Shown: positions 1-13,056 of the stretch, piece by piece
Layout of the letters: every line of letters starts with the position of its first letter
Numbering within the stretch: the stretch's first letter is position 1
Assembly: GCF_030704535.1 (NCBI RefSeq)
Contig: NC_081822.1
Coordinates: 8,536,501 to 8,600,500 of the forward strand
Length of the DNA stretch: 64,000 nucleotides
Origin: Vitis vinifera
Lineage: Eukaryota; Streptophyta; Magnoliopsida; Vitales; Vitaceae
Direction of reading: 5' to 3'
The notes under the pieces: generated by a model
Told to the model about the DNA's origin: nothing
The model's input: only the letters and a program-made list of their open reading frames with translations
The model's database searches: none
Position numbers and translations under genes: made by a program

Positions 1-2559
1 AAAACATGCTTGAACAGTTTTAAGTGCTTGGAATTATCAAAGATGAGAGGGATCAATTGTAATGAGTTATTTAAATGATATATTATGAATTTAAAAAAAA
101 AAAAAAAAACTTTAGGAGGCAAGATACCTAAAACTTAGCAAAAGGGGACTGGTAGAGTATTTTATGGAAGCAAGATTCTCAAGCCTCATACTCTTTTTTA
201 AAAAATGAAAATATCTTCTCTTTTATTTCTCCTTATAATCTTTGGAAAAAAAAACCCCTCCATATTCCTCTTTAATGTTGTGGAAAAGAAACTAAAATAA
301 GTATGCATATGACAATGTTTCTACTTCAAGTATTTTTAATATAAATATTTTTTCTACTAGTATTTTTAGGAAAATTATTTATCATTTATTAAATGTCTTT
401 TTAAAAAGTGCTAGCTATAAGTTAATTTTTCATATTTTAAAAATATTTTCTTAATTTTATAAAATACCATTTTTATTTTTAAAAATAATATTTTAAATTA
501 AAAATACTTTCCAAAATCATGACACCATCGAAGAAATATTTATCATAGTTATCAGTTTATTCACCACATAAAAAGTTGATGTGATTCAAAAAGGACGTAG
601 ATTTGTAAATACTTTCCACTCTACTATATTTTAAAAAATTTATTCTACTACAACTGTACTTTTATAAAAAAAAATCCGTGAAAGTGGCAAGTGACCAAGT
701 CAAAATTCATCATGTATCATGGAAGATTTATAATATTATAATAAATTTAAAAAATACCATGAGTCATTGAATACATGGAATCAGATGATGTGTTATCAGA
801 CTACATCAAAACCGAGTGGAGAAAAGTCATCATATGAATATGAAGTTCCATACGGGTGTTGTTTGATTCAGTACTTAATCCACCCACTAACTTGGGTTGG
901 AAACTTGGACTGTTCAACAGGCCAGTCGTGGTAGGTGGCTGAGCAATGTCTATCTCCGGCCGTTGAATGGAATTATATACCATTCGCAATGGCATCCACC
1001 CAGACCAGTCAAGGACGTTGAATTTGTGATTTGAAAGATGAAAGCAGACAAACATATGACGAGATTTTATTGGCACACGCCATCTCCAGGTTGGAGCCTT
1101 GGAGTGGAGGTTCACCCTTTTTTTTTTTTTTTTTCAATCATCCAAAGATATACCATTTGAAAAGCATAGATGAATTAAAAATCTAAAAAATAAGTTTCTT
1201 CCACTCGAATGATACTCTTCCTCGCACTTTCAAGACTGATCCTCATTTCTGTCAACAACTTCCCTCATAAATTTTTTTTAAAATTTTTTTATTTTGATAT
1301 AACAAGTCAAAGTGTAATTATCATATTATTATTTTTATTTAATTTTGGTTACACATTTTCTCATCAAACAGTTTTTTTTTTTTTACTTTTTCATTTTTTT
1401 TTTGCATATTTTAATTATATATTAAATAATATTTTTTTATATTAATATTTCTTTCATATGAAACAAAATTTTATTTCTTTTACGTCCCATCAAGTTCTGT
1501 ATTCTATTTTATTACTTTATTGGTTTCAATCTTGCTGAATAATTTAAATTAAATTTGATAGGTTTTTTTTTATATAAATTTATTATTATTTGTTAAATCT
1601 TTGTTTATCACCTAATGTATTTATTATATCTTTCATTCATATCCAATCATAAGTAAAATAATGAAATATATAAAAGGAAATGAGTCGATGTGTAAAAACA
1701 AAGAAACAAAAGAAAAAATATTAATTTTATTGGGAAAAAAAAGAAAGAAATAATGTTAATTATTTTTTAATATATTAGACGAAATAATTTACATTAAATA
1801 TAAGAATTTTCAAAATATATTTTTTATTAAAAAAATAGTTTGTAAAAAAATTATTTCTTTTAAACATTTTAATAATTAAAATAATGTTTAAAATAATATA
1901 ATGATTTATTGTGTTTTTAAAATTAGCAAAAAATTATATTAATGTCATTTATACCATAAATCATTTTTATTTTTTTTAACTAATGTTATTCCCTTGTTTG
2001 TCTCGTGTTCTTCCCCACGATCATAACCCTTTTTCACTCATACTTCTTTCACCATCTTTTATTTATCATTATTTTTTACTATAATTTTATATTTCCAATC
2101 TTTTATTACTTATTCCAAAATGTTTCATTAATCTTCCATTTTTTGAAAAAAAAAAAAAGATTTAAAAAATGTGGGTATTCAAATTATAGAATATAAAGTT
2201 TCTTTCACCAGTTATATATTTATTGGAAAATATTAGGAAAATTATTTAAAGCAAAAATATCAGATTTTTTTTCCCACAAAAACATATCCATAATTTAGAG
2301 TTTTTTTATCAATTTTTTTGAAAATTAAAAAAAAAAATGTCAATAAGAGTTTTTATGTTAGTGACTAGTTTTGTTAAGGAATCTTAGTATGAAAGTAGGA
2401 AAAGGTTGTTTGAAAATTTTATTTGCATTTATATAATACAATTTTTCATATTTTGATGAACATTTTAAAATATTTCTTTAAATATCATAATTTTAACTTT
2501 CAATTAAGTAAAAACATAAGACTATCATGTACAAACCTTATATAAGAAATTACTTCTTA
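1..2559. other. AT-rich intergenic DNA
   Basis: No gene is recognisable. The stretch is dominated by A and T runs. A less AT-rich island at about 800-1120 is open on the minus strand for some 100 codons, but it has no family resemblance I can name and no clear splice sites. It may be an old gene fragment. Confidence 0.5.
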
Positions 2560-2780
2560 ACTAATAAATATATAATATTAAAATTATGCTTTTAAAATTA
2601 TAATTATATTCTCAACCATAATATTTAATTAAAATGAATTTTTATAATGTTATCATTATTTATTTAAAATAATTGCTTTAATGAGTTTTATTTTAAACTA
2701 AGAAAAAATTAGAAAAATATTTAAAATGAAACCATATAATTATTTAAAAATAGGTAATTTATAGCTTTAAATAATAATAG
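2560..2780. repeat. left copy of ~220-bp direct repeat
   Basis: This AT-rich segment is repeated in the same orientation at about 3690-3911. Shared landmarks are AATTATGCTTTTAAAA, the stretch around TTCTCAACC, and GAAACCATATAATTATTT near the right end. The copies differ by scattered substitutions and small indels. They bracket the minisatellite at 2815-3540. Confidence 0.75.
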
Positions 2781-2814
2781 GCTTTAAATTATTATTAGTA
2801 GTAATAGGAGTAGA

Positions 2815-3540
2815 AGTAGAAGGTAATGTTCATTATGAGGGGAGAACGAAAAATCTATTTTCAAAAAGACATCATTTTTTATTAATATTATTATTTTTAG
2901 AAGGTAATGCTTATTATAGTGGGAGAATACGAAGTTTATTTGAAAAAGCCATTTTATTATTATTATTAGAAGATGAAAGAAGAAGGAGGTTATTATTTTT
3001 AGAAGATAATGCTTATTATTATGGTGGGAGAACCAAAAGTCTATTTGAAAAAAGACATATTTTCTTATTATTATTATTATTAGAAGGAGAAGAAAGTAAT
3101 GCTCATTATTGTGGAAGAACCAAAAAGTCTATTTGAAAAAGTCATCTTTTATTATTATTATTGTCATTATTATTAGAAGAAGGAAGTAATGCTCATGACA
3201 GTGGAAGAACAAAAAGTCTATTTGAAAAAAAAACCTTTTTTTTTTCATTATTATTATTATTAAAAGAAGGTAATGTTCATTATAGTAGGAGAAGGAAAAG
3301 TCTATTTCAAAAAAACATCATTTATTATTATTATTATTAGAAGAAGAAGAAGAAGAAAAGGCAATGTTCATTGTGGTCGGAATTTGAAAAAAAACATCTT
3401 ATTAAAAAAAGGTAATGTTCATTATAGTAGTAGAAGAAAAAGTTTATTTCAAAAATGTATTTTTTATTATTATTATTAGAAGAAGAAAAGGTAATGTTCA
3501 TTGTGGTCAGAATTTGAAAAAAAACATCTTCTGAAAAGGC
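2815..3540. repeat. degenerate minisatellite, about nine units
   Basis: Units begin with GGTAATGTTCATTATAG or a variant near 2822, 2902, 3005, 3096, 3187, 3270, 3360, 3410 and 3490. Each has a purine-rich middle, usually followed by TCTATTTGAAAAA, and most end in an (ATT)n run of variable length. The period is roughly 50-100 bp, the variation coming mostly from the ATT tract. Apparent short open frames are by-products of the repeat. Confidence 0.8.
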
Positions 3541-3689
3541 ATCTTTCCATTATACTGAAGCCATTGTACGAAGAGTTAATATTTAAAAAGACATTTTCCA
3601 TATAAAAAGGTATTATATAAGAGAATAAAATTAATTAAATTTTTTTATAGGATTGTTTTTGGGTAAAAACGTTTTACAATATTATTTTT

Positions 3690-3911
3690 AATCTAATGAA
3701 TATTTAAAATTATGCTTTTAAAAATATAATTTTATTCTCAACCTTAACATTTAACTAAAATGAATTTTTATAATATTATCATTATTTCTTTCAAATAATT
3801 ACTTTAACTTTGAGTTTTATTTTAAACTAATAAAAAAGTAAGAAAATATTTCAAACGAAACCATATAATTATTTTAAAATAGTTAATTTATAGTTTTATT
3901 ATTATTATTAT
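3690..3911. repeat. right copy of ~220-bp direct repeat
   Basis: Second copy of the segment at 2560-2780, same orientation. It also runs into an (ATT)n tract, then unique-looking sequence. The arrangement suggests a segmental tandem duplication that includes part of the minisatellite. Confidence 0.75.
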
Positions 3912-5400
3912 TAAGTCTAATAAAAAGAAGGGAATGGTGCAAGAGTCCATCTAGAATAATGGTCTTTATTGAGGGAATTACTATTGAAAAAGACATATTT
4001 CCATTATACAAAGTTACAACCTAAAAATGTCATCATTGGTAGAGTTATGATCTAAAAAAGACATATTTTCATTGAGGAGTTACAAAATACATTTTTTATC
4101 ATCCATCTAGAAATGTATTATATAAGGTGAAAGGAAATATCACAATTTATTGTCCTTCATATCAATAGTGCAAAATTGTAATTCAATTCCAATTTAGATT
4201 TTATAATTTTTAATCATTTAGGAATTGAGTTTTCCCCTAGGAGTTCAATAAACCATTTGGTTGATGGGAAATGATATATATTAAAAAAAAAAAAAAAAAA
4301 AGCCAAAATTTTGGTTAAAAATAAAATATGAAACTTGATTCAAATATTTTTATTTTACTTTTCTTTCTCTTAAATTTCTCGATTTTCAGATAAACCAAAG
4401 AGGGAGCAAAGTAAATTTTACAAAAATATGAAATTTAATACCACGATACAAATCACATTAAATTAATATTAATTAATGGATTTGTTGGTAATTTTTTTTG
4501 GTGATTAAGGATAATTTTGGAAAGAAAAAGTTGACAAATTAGCAATACTTTTTTAAATAAAAGTAGTGTCCTATTTTATAGGGACAGACATAAGGTGATT
4601 GAACACAATAATTCTCATGCATTTCACGTTAATTTTTTTTATTATTATAGTCAATGTTGATTACGTAATAGGTGATACTAAAAATTTTAACTAAGCAAAA
4701 GGCTAAAACCATGATGCTTCCACCTAAGGTACCATGTGCTTACATTATGCAATTTGAATGAGTAATATGCACAATTAAAATAGATCAGGGTGCACAAAAG
4801 GTTAAAATCATGGTCAAAGTATTTTATTTTATATAAAAAATTAAATATTTTAATCAAGCAAAAACTTAAAATAATATAATAATAAAATAATATGATAAAA
4901 ATATTTTTATTTCATATATATGTGATAAAAATAAATAAAAATTTTGTTTAATATGAATATAAAAAATCTTTATCTCCTAAATCCCTAAATGTATTCTCAT
5001 TAATGATTTATTATATATTATTTTGTGTTGACAACTTTTATAAATAGTTAAAATATGAAAAAAAAAATGAAAAAGTAAAAAAAATTAAATTAAAAAGGTT
5101 TAATAAGAAAACGTGTACCCAACATTAAAAAAAATGTTGAAGTGAAAAGGGCGAGGCATTTAGACGGGGAGGAGGAAAAACATAGCATATACAGCAGCCA
5201 AAATACTGGTTTTTAACTTTTTACAGAGGAGGGAGAAAAAACATTATAAGCTTAGTAATTAAAGAATTGATTGATGGTTTTCCTTCTCAAATGCATCTTT
5301 ATTAACCAGTGCTGCCATGTAGAACGGGAAAGGGAAGTCGAAGTCTTAAAGATAATAAGCAATCAGCTCCCTTGAGCAGAGAAGACTGCTTGGTGTTCTA
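3912..5400. other. AT-rich intergenic DNA upstream of the acyltransferase
   Basis: No coding signal is visible. There are poly-A runs, for example near 4285. The last 200 bases are less AT-rich and should hold the promoter and 5' UTR of the acyltransferase locus. I could not assign a convincing TATA box. Confidence 0.45.
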
Positions 5401-6777
5401 ATGGCAACTCCAGCTGTGCGTCACATCTCAGAATCCTTTATCAAACCAAAGCATAATTCAGAAGAGTCCAGGGAGCCCTATTACCTGACACCATGGGACC
5501 TGCCATGCTCTCACTCAATTATATCCAGAAGGGCCTTCTCTTTACCAAACCTTCTGCAGTGAATGATCCACAAAACTTCATGACAACCCTCTTGGACAGG
5601 CTCAAGGATTCACTTGCTCTCATACTCGTCCATTTCTACCCACTTGCAGGCCGCCTAGCAACCAAAAGGGAGGAGAATCCACCCTCTTACTTGGTCTTCG
5701 TAGACTGCAACAACAGTCCCGGAGCTAAATTTATCCACACAGCTGCAGATATGACAATATCTGACATCCTCTCACCAATTCATGTACCCTCGGTTGTTCA
5801 ATCATTCTTTGACCATGACAGGGTGGTCAACCACGATGCTCACACCTTGTCTTTGTCTTTGCTATCCATTCAAGTGACAGAGCTTTTGGATGGCATCTTT
5901 ATAGGATGTTCCGCAAATCACAGCATAGTTGATGGCACCTCTTTCTGGCATTTCTTAAACGCATGGTTGGAGATATTCTATGCACAAGAGAAGAATACTT
6001 CCATCTCACGTCCACCCATCCTAAATCGCTGGTTTCCTGATGGTTGTGGTCCAGTCGTCAGCCTTCCTTTCACTCACCATGATCAATTCATCAGCAGATT
6101 TGAAGCACCCATACTCAGAGAAAGAATCTTCCACTTCTCATCAGAATCAATAGCAAAACTCAAAGCAAAGGCAAATGCAGAGTGTAACAGCAACAAAATC
6201 TCCTCCTTCCAGGCATTGTCTGCACTTGTCTGGAGGTCCATAACACGAGCGCACTGTTTACCACATGAACAGAAAACCATTTGCGGGTTGGCCGTCAATA
6301 ACAGAACAAGATTGGGACCCCCCCCCCCCCCCCCCCTTGCCAGAGAATTACTTTGGGAACTCAATTCAGATGGTGAGTGGCATTGCAACTGCTGGTGAAC
6401 TGCTTGAACATAATCTTGGGTGGGCAGCATGGATCCTGCACAAGGCTGTGGTCAGCCACACTGACAAAGCCGTGCGTGGGTGGCTTGAGTCATGGCTCCA
6501 ATCACCAGTTGTTTATCAATTAGGCCTTTTTTTTTACCCAAATAATGTGATAATCGGGAGCTCGCCCAGATTCAACAAGTATGGGAATGAGTTTGGATTG
6601 GGGAAAGCATTAGCACTTCGCAGTGGTAATGCACACAAGTTTGATGGGATGGTGTCATGTTACCCAGGACGTGAAGGGGGAGGAAGCATAGATTTGGAGG
6701 TGTGCCTAACACTGAACTCAATGAGTACTCTTGAATCCAACCCAGAGTTCATGGAGGCTGTCTCTATATCATCTTAG
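5401..6777 (+). pseudogene. BAHD acyltransferase (HXXXD type), two frameshifts
   Basis: BAHD enzymes move an acyl group from acyl-CoA to an alcohol or amine in the cytosol. The ATG at 5401 opens a typical N-terminus (MATPAVRHISESFIKP) that reads to TPWDL and then loses frame near 5500-5504, where one base appears missing. The frame resumes from 5493 and contains the catalytic HSIVD at 5919-5933. A second break lies in a run of 19 C at 6318-6336. The third segment runs to TAG at 6775-6777 and carries family sequence such as RGWLESWLQSPV and YPGREGGGSIDLEV. The structural DFGWG motif is degenerate (EFGLG, about 6589-6603). There is no intron, and the combined length of about 455 codons suits the family. 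It is probably a pseudogene. A sequencing error in the C run could explain one break but not the other. Confidence 0.85.
6318..6336 (+). repeat. poly-C tract (19 C) inside the acyltransferase
   Basis: An uninterrupted run of 19 C lies where relatives would encode a short Gly-Pro-Pro segment. The reading frame changes across it. Confidence 0.95.
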
Positions 6778-9271
6778 GTACTTCAGTTTTCATATATGAA
6801 TCTGCAGAAACCAATAATGTAGAATTCATTACAGTCTCTGTTTTGCTGTTTCTTTTTGGAATAAACACTTGGCTTCGGGCTGACATCCTTCCCATATTGC
6901 AAATAGGGAAAATATGATTTGATATTGAGACACAGCCATTAAAAAGCAAATATTGGTTGTTATATCAAGCTACCAAAGAATTTCCATCCAAAGAAACTTA
7001 AGAAGATAAAAATATGGGAGGACAAATAGTTCCACATCATATCTATCAAATCCAATCTAAGACCATATGCCCCCTCCTCCCCACCCAACAGAGATAGGGT
7101 TTTACAGAAGGATGGTAAGCTGTCTTATGGAGAATCAGAGCAGCACTTGTTCAATAGGTACTCCCAATTCATCTGTAGAACACAGCACATTTCAGAAATA
7201 GTTGACTGCCATTCTGTGATTGAACAATGAACTTCAGTTTCAAGCAACTGATTTCAGTATTTGTCATATTTAACTAGCAAGAAAATTTTTGATTGATTTA
7301 AGCTCTCCCTTATGAGAAACTAACATATAACTGATATGCAATGAAGAGCTGTTGACAGCTTGATCACACCCCAAGACCCCAAGGCCATGAGAACCCATTC
7401 TTTTGAACTTTATTTGCCAGTTCTCATCTACAGACAAACCATGAGGTTTGGCATCACCTGTTCATTTTGTCAATAATCCACATTCATGGGAAAATGGTTG
7501 CTCTCTTAGAAGAGCATCCCTCCCTCAATTCATTCAACAACAAATTATGTGCTTGCATTATTTGGATACTACTACCACATACTGGAGTTGGTTAATGTTT
7601 CCCAATTGGGTAGGAGAGTATGATGTCCTGCTTAAAGACATTTCCAAAATTTTAAATTGCATTTGAAGGCATCTAGTTAACACAGGCCCCCAATAAACAA
7701 GCAGGATTAGCATTTTATGGCCTTCCAGGTTTCATTGCAAGATATTTTTTTAATCATCTAAAAGAAGTGAATAGATCAGACCACTCTAATAGTCCATGCA
7801 TGTCAATATGCATAATATACCTCCCAGTGAGAACACAACAAGGTTCTCAATCCACAACATCAGATCACACTCACAGACATAGTAGGTCATCCTTAAAAAC
7901 CAATCTGTGCAGAGCATGTGTTAGCTGTTAGCTTAAAAGCACACATACAAAAAGAAGTGATACAGTACTTGTCATTTTGGTTCATATGCCTCATAAAAAT
8001 GGGTTTTAACACCAATCAATGATAGAGGGGGAATAAGTGGTTTTCATCAAGGCACATACATTAGCATAATCACAAAAACTTCACATGGCAGAAAGAGCAG
8101 AACAGTGGTGTCAAAGGTAAGTAATTTAGCAGTAGACGCAAAATTGGAAAGGAGATTACACAATGAAACTGATTACTCACATCATCGACATTGAAGAGCT
8201 CCTCAAATTTCCAAGCCATCTTCAGAGTGGTTCAACAAACAGAATCCTAGCCTTCTCATTTGGCATCTCTGTGGAGTACCTAGCTCCAGTTATAACAGTC
8301 CAGATAACATGTCACTAAACTCATGCTTTTATAAGGAAAGAAACAATCAAATAAGTTGGTACTTGCATCCAAAAAAATGAAAGACCTAACATCAGACCTT
8401 GGAAGTTGTAACCTCATTAAATTGCACTTGTGCCTATGGGAAAAAAAAGAAAAAAAGAAGAAGAAGAAGAAGAAGAAAATTAAGCTGTTCTTGATGCCAT
8501 CAACCAACAAAAAATGGATGCTTTGAGGAGTAGAAGTCCATTGAAAATAGGTGCAGTTGTACGACTGTTAGAGATAAACTCCATTTTGTATGAAAAACAA
8601 TAACAAATAATACAAACTAGCTAAAAGTGGAGTCCTATTGGTTCTTCAGTGGGATGATCCAAGGGGTTATGAACAAACCAACCAAAGATCAATCCTTCAG
8701 AAGTTGAAAAAGATTAGGGACAGAGGAGAGAATAGAAACAAAGTCAAACAGGCCTTACTAAATCCTAGTGCATGAAACAACAATTATTCCTCTAAAAGAA
8801 TGTTCAGATAAAATATTACTTCCCAAGGATTGTCCTTGGATGATCGTAAAATTTATATGTTATACAAAACTAAAGAGCAAAGACAACTTTCTAAATTTAA
8901 ATCTAACAAGAAACTAGATGTCAGCTTGCTAGCATAGATAAAAAGTCAATAGTCTCAGATTAAAGAAGGAAACAAAATATTTTTCAGGACATTAGTTACT
9001 TCAATCACTCTTCAGAAAAAGTTGGCTGAGAAATTTCCTGGGAATCTCCTTGAATACCCACGCACTGATAGCTATCCCATCTTTTCCCATTTTCTGCATA
9101 TAAACTGCATCCCCTTGACAGTTGAAATGCTGAAACTGCAAGAACTCATTTAAAGGAAATAAAATTATTACAACCAATGGAAAAGCTACTTCAATGTTCA
9201 ATAATTTCTGTGAGAGAAACCCACTGGACATTGGTGATAATTACAATGCAAGTTGGCATTATTATATGAGG
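6778..9271. other. region without an assigned gene; weak minus-strand exon-like pieces
   Basis: No complete gene is recognisable. Exon-like pieces on the minus strand include 8181-8219, an ATG followed by 13 codons (MAWKFEELFNVDD) and a GTGAGT donor, and about 9001-9130, an open frame after a CAG acceptor (QGDAVYMQKMGKDG) ending in TGA. They do not assemble into a family I know. They could be a decayed gene or exons of a minus-strand gene. Confidence 0.3.
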
Positions 9272-9585
9272 GCCCAAGAAAGAGAGAAAAGTCTCAAGAA
9301 GACATGATGTTAGAAGCTGATATTCAATCATGAGGATGCTTGCATAGGCCCAAGACAGACAACCAGAAAAGCCTCAAGAAGACATGATGTTAAAAGCTGA
9401 TATTCAACCATGAAGATGCTTGCAGAGGCCCAAGAAAGACAACCAGAAAAGCCTCAAGAAGACATGATGTTAGAAGCTGATATTCAACCATGGGGATGCT
9501 TTCAAAGGCCCAAGAAAGACAACCAGAAAAAGCTTCATGCATGATGTTAGCAGTTGATATTAAATCACGAGGATCCTTTCAAATC
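9272..9585. repeat. four-copy 80-bp tandem repeat
   Basis: Units start with GCCCAAGA at 9272, 9348, 9428 and 9508. The lengths of the first three are 76, 80 and 80 bp. Units 2 and 3 are nearly identical and unit 4 is the most diverged. Each contains CATGATGTTAGAAGCTGATAT or a close variant. Confidence 0.9.
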
Positions 9586-11825
9586 AGTGTGGCCCTCAGA
9601 GCTTAGCTTCAGCCATATGTTCCATATAGGGCCTTTTTTACCAAAGGGATCACCTTAAAACATCAAATGAAGCATGGCCAGAAGTTAGAACCTTACTTGG
9701 ATCCTTCAAAGCAATCTCAAACATATCCCAGATCTTTTACTGAGCCTTCTTCATTTAAATGGTATTGCAGCCACTCCCCAGTGGAACTGCCAGCAGGTTC
9801 AAGCCCTTTCCCTTCTACTACTCCTTCCCAACTACAGCATTTCCAAATTCACATGATTGTTCACTTTTGACAATTATTACCTGTCTCCATTGATCTTTAA
9901 GAAGATGGAGCAATCAATTGAGTAATTCACAACCCTTAGGTCTGTTAGAGCATCATATACATTGTGACCTAAATCCTTACAACTGAACCTTGTAGAAAAA
10001 TTGGTAATTTAACATTGTATCAGAAATCAGATTAACTTGAGGTCTCAGGTTGAAATCCTCTAAATTTATGATTTGTCCGTAGATATTGCTGCCTGTGCCA
10101 TCCATGCCCCAGTATAGGGCCACACCTTTCAACACACATGGAGGTTTATCTGCAGCTACCACTACCTGTGTCACCCACGTGGAGGGGATGTGGGATGTCC
10201 TCCATTTCCATTGTTCTTCAAGGGTGCATTATAGTCCAACCAGATAAATAGAGTCATATTTTCCAACAGCTTACACATAACCAAATATTTATACTAAAAT
10301 TTCTTTAAATTCAAAGGAAAACCAAATCTTACTGTTGAAAAATATATTACCCAAACACCTCTGTCATATTATCATGCATAATTCAAATGTATATCTTCAT
10401 GTTAGAATCAAGCGAAAGGTCGGAAGCATGGAAAACTTAGCAAGATAAAATTGCACTTCTTAACTGGTTAACAATTCCGGAAGGGAACATCACACCTATA
10501 ACTTTAAAACGCTGCAGCACCAACAAGAAAGAAAGATTTGAAAACATCTATGCCAATGGATTGTGGTTCATATGAGTTTGGTCGTAAGGTAAGCCCATAA
10601 ATTTAATAACCAAATTCTTAAACACAAAAATTTGACAAGGGTGCTTGATGAATGAGCACATCTCAGAGCATCAATTGCATAACCGTGCTTCAAATCCCAT
10701 CAAAGAAGCGAATGATCCAATAGCTGATTGATGCTATGAGCCAGGTGTATGACAAAATGCTTGACAGACTCTCAAATGAAGGTCCACAAGAAACCATACA
10801 ATGAAAGAACAATCTAATGAGCAAACAAGAAAATCACCTCGTCTCTCGATTAAATTTTCTCATTTGACCGAATTTACAAAGATTTAAAGTTCAATCAAAC
10901 CCAAAGATAGTCATTTAAATACGATTTTCAGTGCCTGGAATTATCAAAATTACAAAATAATCATGAGGGTACCAAGGGAGCAAGAAATTCTCTTGGCCTA
11001 CAACGTGACTGAGATGAATCCAATGCAACCTGATTTTGGATGGATTCGGGCAACTCACCCCCTCAAGCGACCCGGATCCTATCTTTTGTTCTATATAAAA
11101 TTGAAAATTAAATATCATAACATATATAAATTTGGTTTGATATCAATTTTAAGAAACCTTTTTAACATTTTTAACATTTTAAAATTTTTTATAATTCAAG
11201 TGTTAAAAATAAACATTTTTTAAAATCACTATCAAGCATATTAATTTATAACTTATATTTAGAATATATAAATAACTAAGTCAAAAATAATTTTAAATAC
11301 CATAATACAATTTTATGTAGTGGTTTGTGGTTTTGTTTTAGTTTCATCTTATTTGGAAACTTTTAATTATTATAGTTATTAAATTGATTGAAATTTTTCT
11401 TCACAATGATAGGTTTTTTTTTATTATTGATACCAAACTTAACTTTCTTCTCAAAATATGGCCTTTTGAAATGAACTAAAAAAAATATATGATGATATTA
11501 AAAAAATAATGAGGAAACGATTCTAATAATTATCTTAGACAAGGACAAAGACTCTTGCAAATCTTGAAGTTGATTTTAAGTAGCATTTTTAAAATCCTTA
11601 TTTTTAAGAATTTATTCGTTTACATTTAATTTGTAAAATTTGTTTTACTTTACTTTTCTAATCTTTGTTTAAAGCTAAAATTTTATAATAATATAAAAAC
11701 AAATCGTTTTATTTTTAAGAAATTTATATAAACATGCACCATTTGCAAAATATGGATAAAAAGAGAATCCTAAAAAGTCATTTTGATGTAGCATGCATTT
11801 TAAGAAAAATAATTTTCATTTCATA
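9586..11825. other. region without an assigned gene; possible minus-strand exon near 10000-10200
   Basis: On the minus strand, about 10000-10200 reads open through STWVTQVVVAADKPPCV and GVALYWGMDGTGSNIYGQ. This looks like real protein but I cannot name its family. Another short minus-strand open stretch lies at about 9745-9820 (STGEWLQYHLNEEGS). No start, splice chain or stop connects these pieces convincingly. The last 700 bases are AT-rich and empty. Confidence 0.3.
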
Positions 11826-12064
11826 TTTTTTTTTTTGATACGTAAACACAATTCATTAAAGAGGCAAAAACCTCAACGTATACAGGACGTATACCAGGCA
11901 GCAAAGGCCAAAAACAAGCAAAAACCAAAAAACAAACCACCCCTCAACTAGAAGCTATCCACTCCAGGAAATCTAACAGGGAATACGGCTTCTCCTCCAT
12001 ATACAACTTAGCCCAACCCCAGATATAACAAACAAAAGAATATTTGAACCTCTGAATTGTTAAA

Positions 12065-12081
12065 CCCCCCCCCCCCCCCCC
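12065..12081. repeat. poly-C tract (17 C) in LINE ORF2
   Basis: An uninterrupted run of 17 C on the plus strand, read as Gly codons on the coding strand after LAFR. The usual C-terminal sequence is lost beyond it. Confidence 0.9.
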
Positions 12082-13056
12082 TAAAAGCTAATCTATTCCT
12101 TTCCTTCCAAACCATCCAAAAAATGAATAATGGAATGGAACTCCAGAATTTTTTCTTTTTTTTTCCCACAAAAGAACCTCCCCAACTATATAACACCTCC
12201 TTTACAGTTTTAGGAAACACCCATTTGACCCCAACTAAGCCCAACACTAAATCCCAAAGCTCTCTAGCCACTGTACAATGAATAAGTAAGTGATCCACGC
12301 TTTCCGCATCGCAAGCACACAAAAAACACCTGTTCGGAAGCTGCCAACCTCTTTTTTGTAGCCTATCAAGAGTCAAGATCTTTCCCCAAGTCGCTTCCCA
12401 CGTAAAAAACATGATTTTAGTTGGGACTCCTCCCACCCAAATCCTGTTTTTCGGAAAGTTGCCATCCATAGGCCTATCCAACCAGCTGTACGCCTCCTTC
12501 ACTCTAAACTTACCGCTTCCCCCTCCCTTCCAAAAAACAGAGTCATCCTCCCAAGATATCCTAACACCTCTCAGCGCTTGGAGCAACTCCCCTACCAGCT
12601 CCACCTCCCAATCGTTGAAATCCCTTATGAAACGCAAATTCCAGCCGCCTTCCCCAACATTCTGATCCCATAAATCTTCAATCTTTGCATTTCTATCGGC
12701 TGCCAAGGTATAAAGATGCGGAAACCTTTGAGACAGCGCTAATTCCTCGCACCACACATCAGTCCAGAAGCTGATTTTATTGCCTTTCCCCACCTTGAAC
12801 CCCATTTTATCCCAGCACCAATCAGCTTCCTTTAAAATCTCCTTCCACACCCCCACACCACACGCACCCACAGCCTTCTTGGTCCTCCAACCATGACCCT
12901 CCTGACCATACTTTGCTTCCAGCACATGTTTCCAAAGAGCCTCCTTATCCGAAGCGAATCTCCAAATCCACTTGCCAAGAAGCGCTTTATTCATAATAGT
13001 AAACTTCCTTATTCCCAACCCCCCATTTTCTTTATCCCCACACACCACCCCCCACT

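Noticed and set aside
801..1115. 104-codon minus-strand open frame
   Set aside because: No family resemblance, no splice context and no clear start. Kept only as a remark in the intergenic entry.
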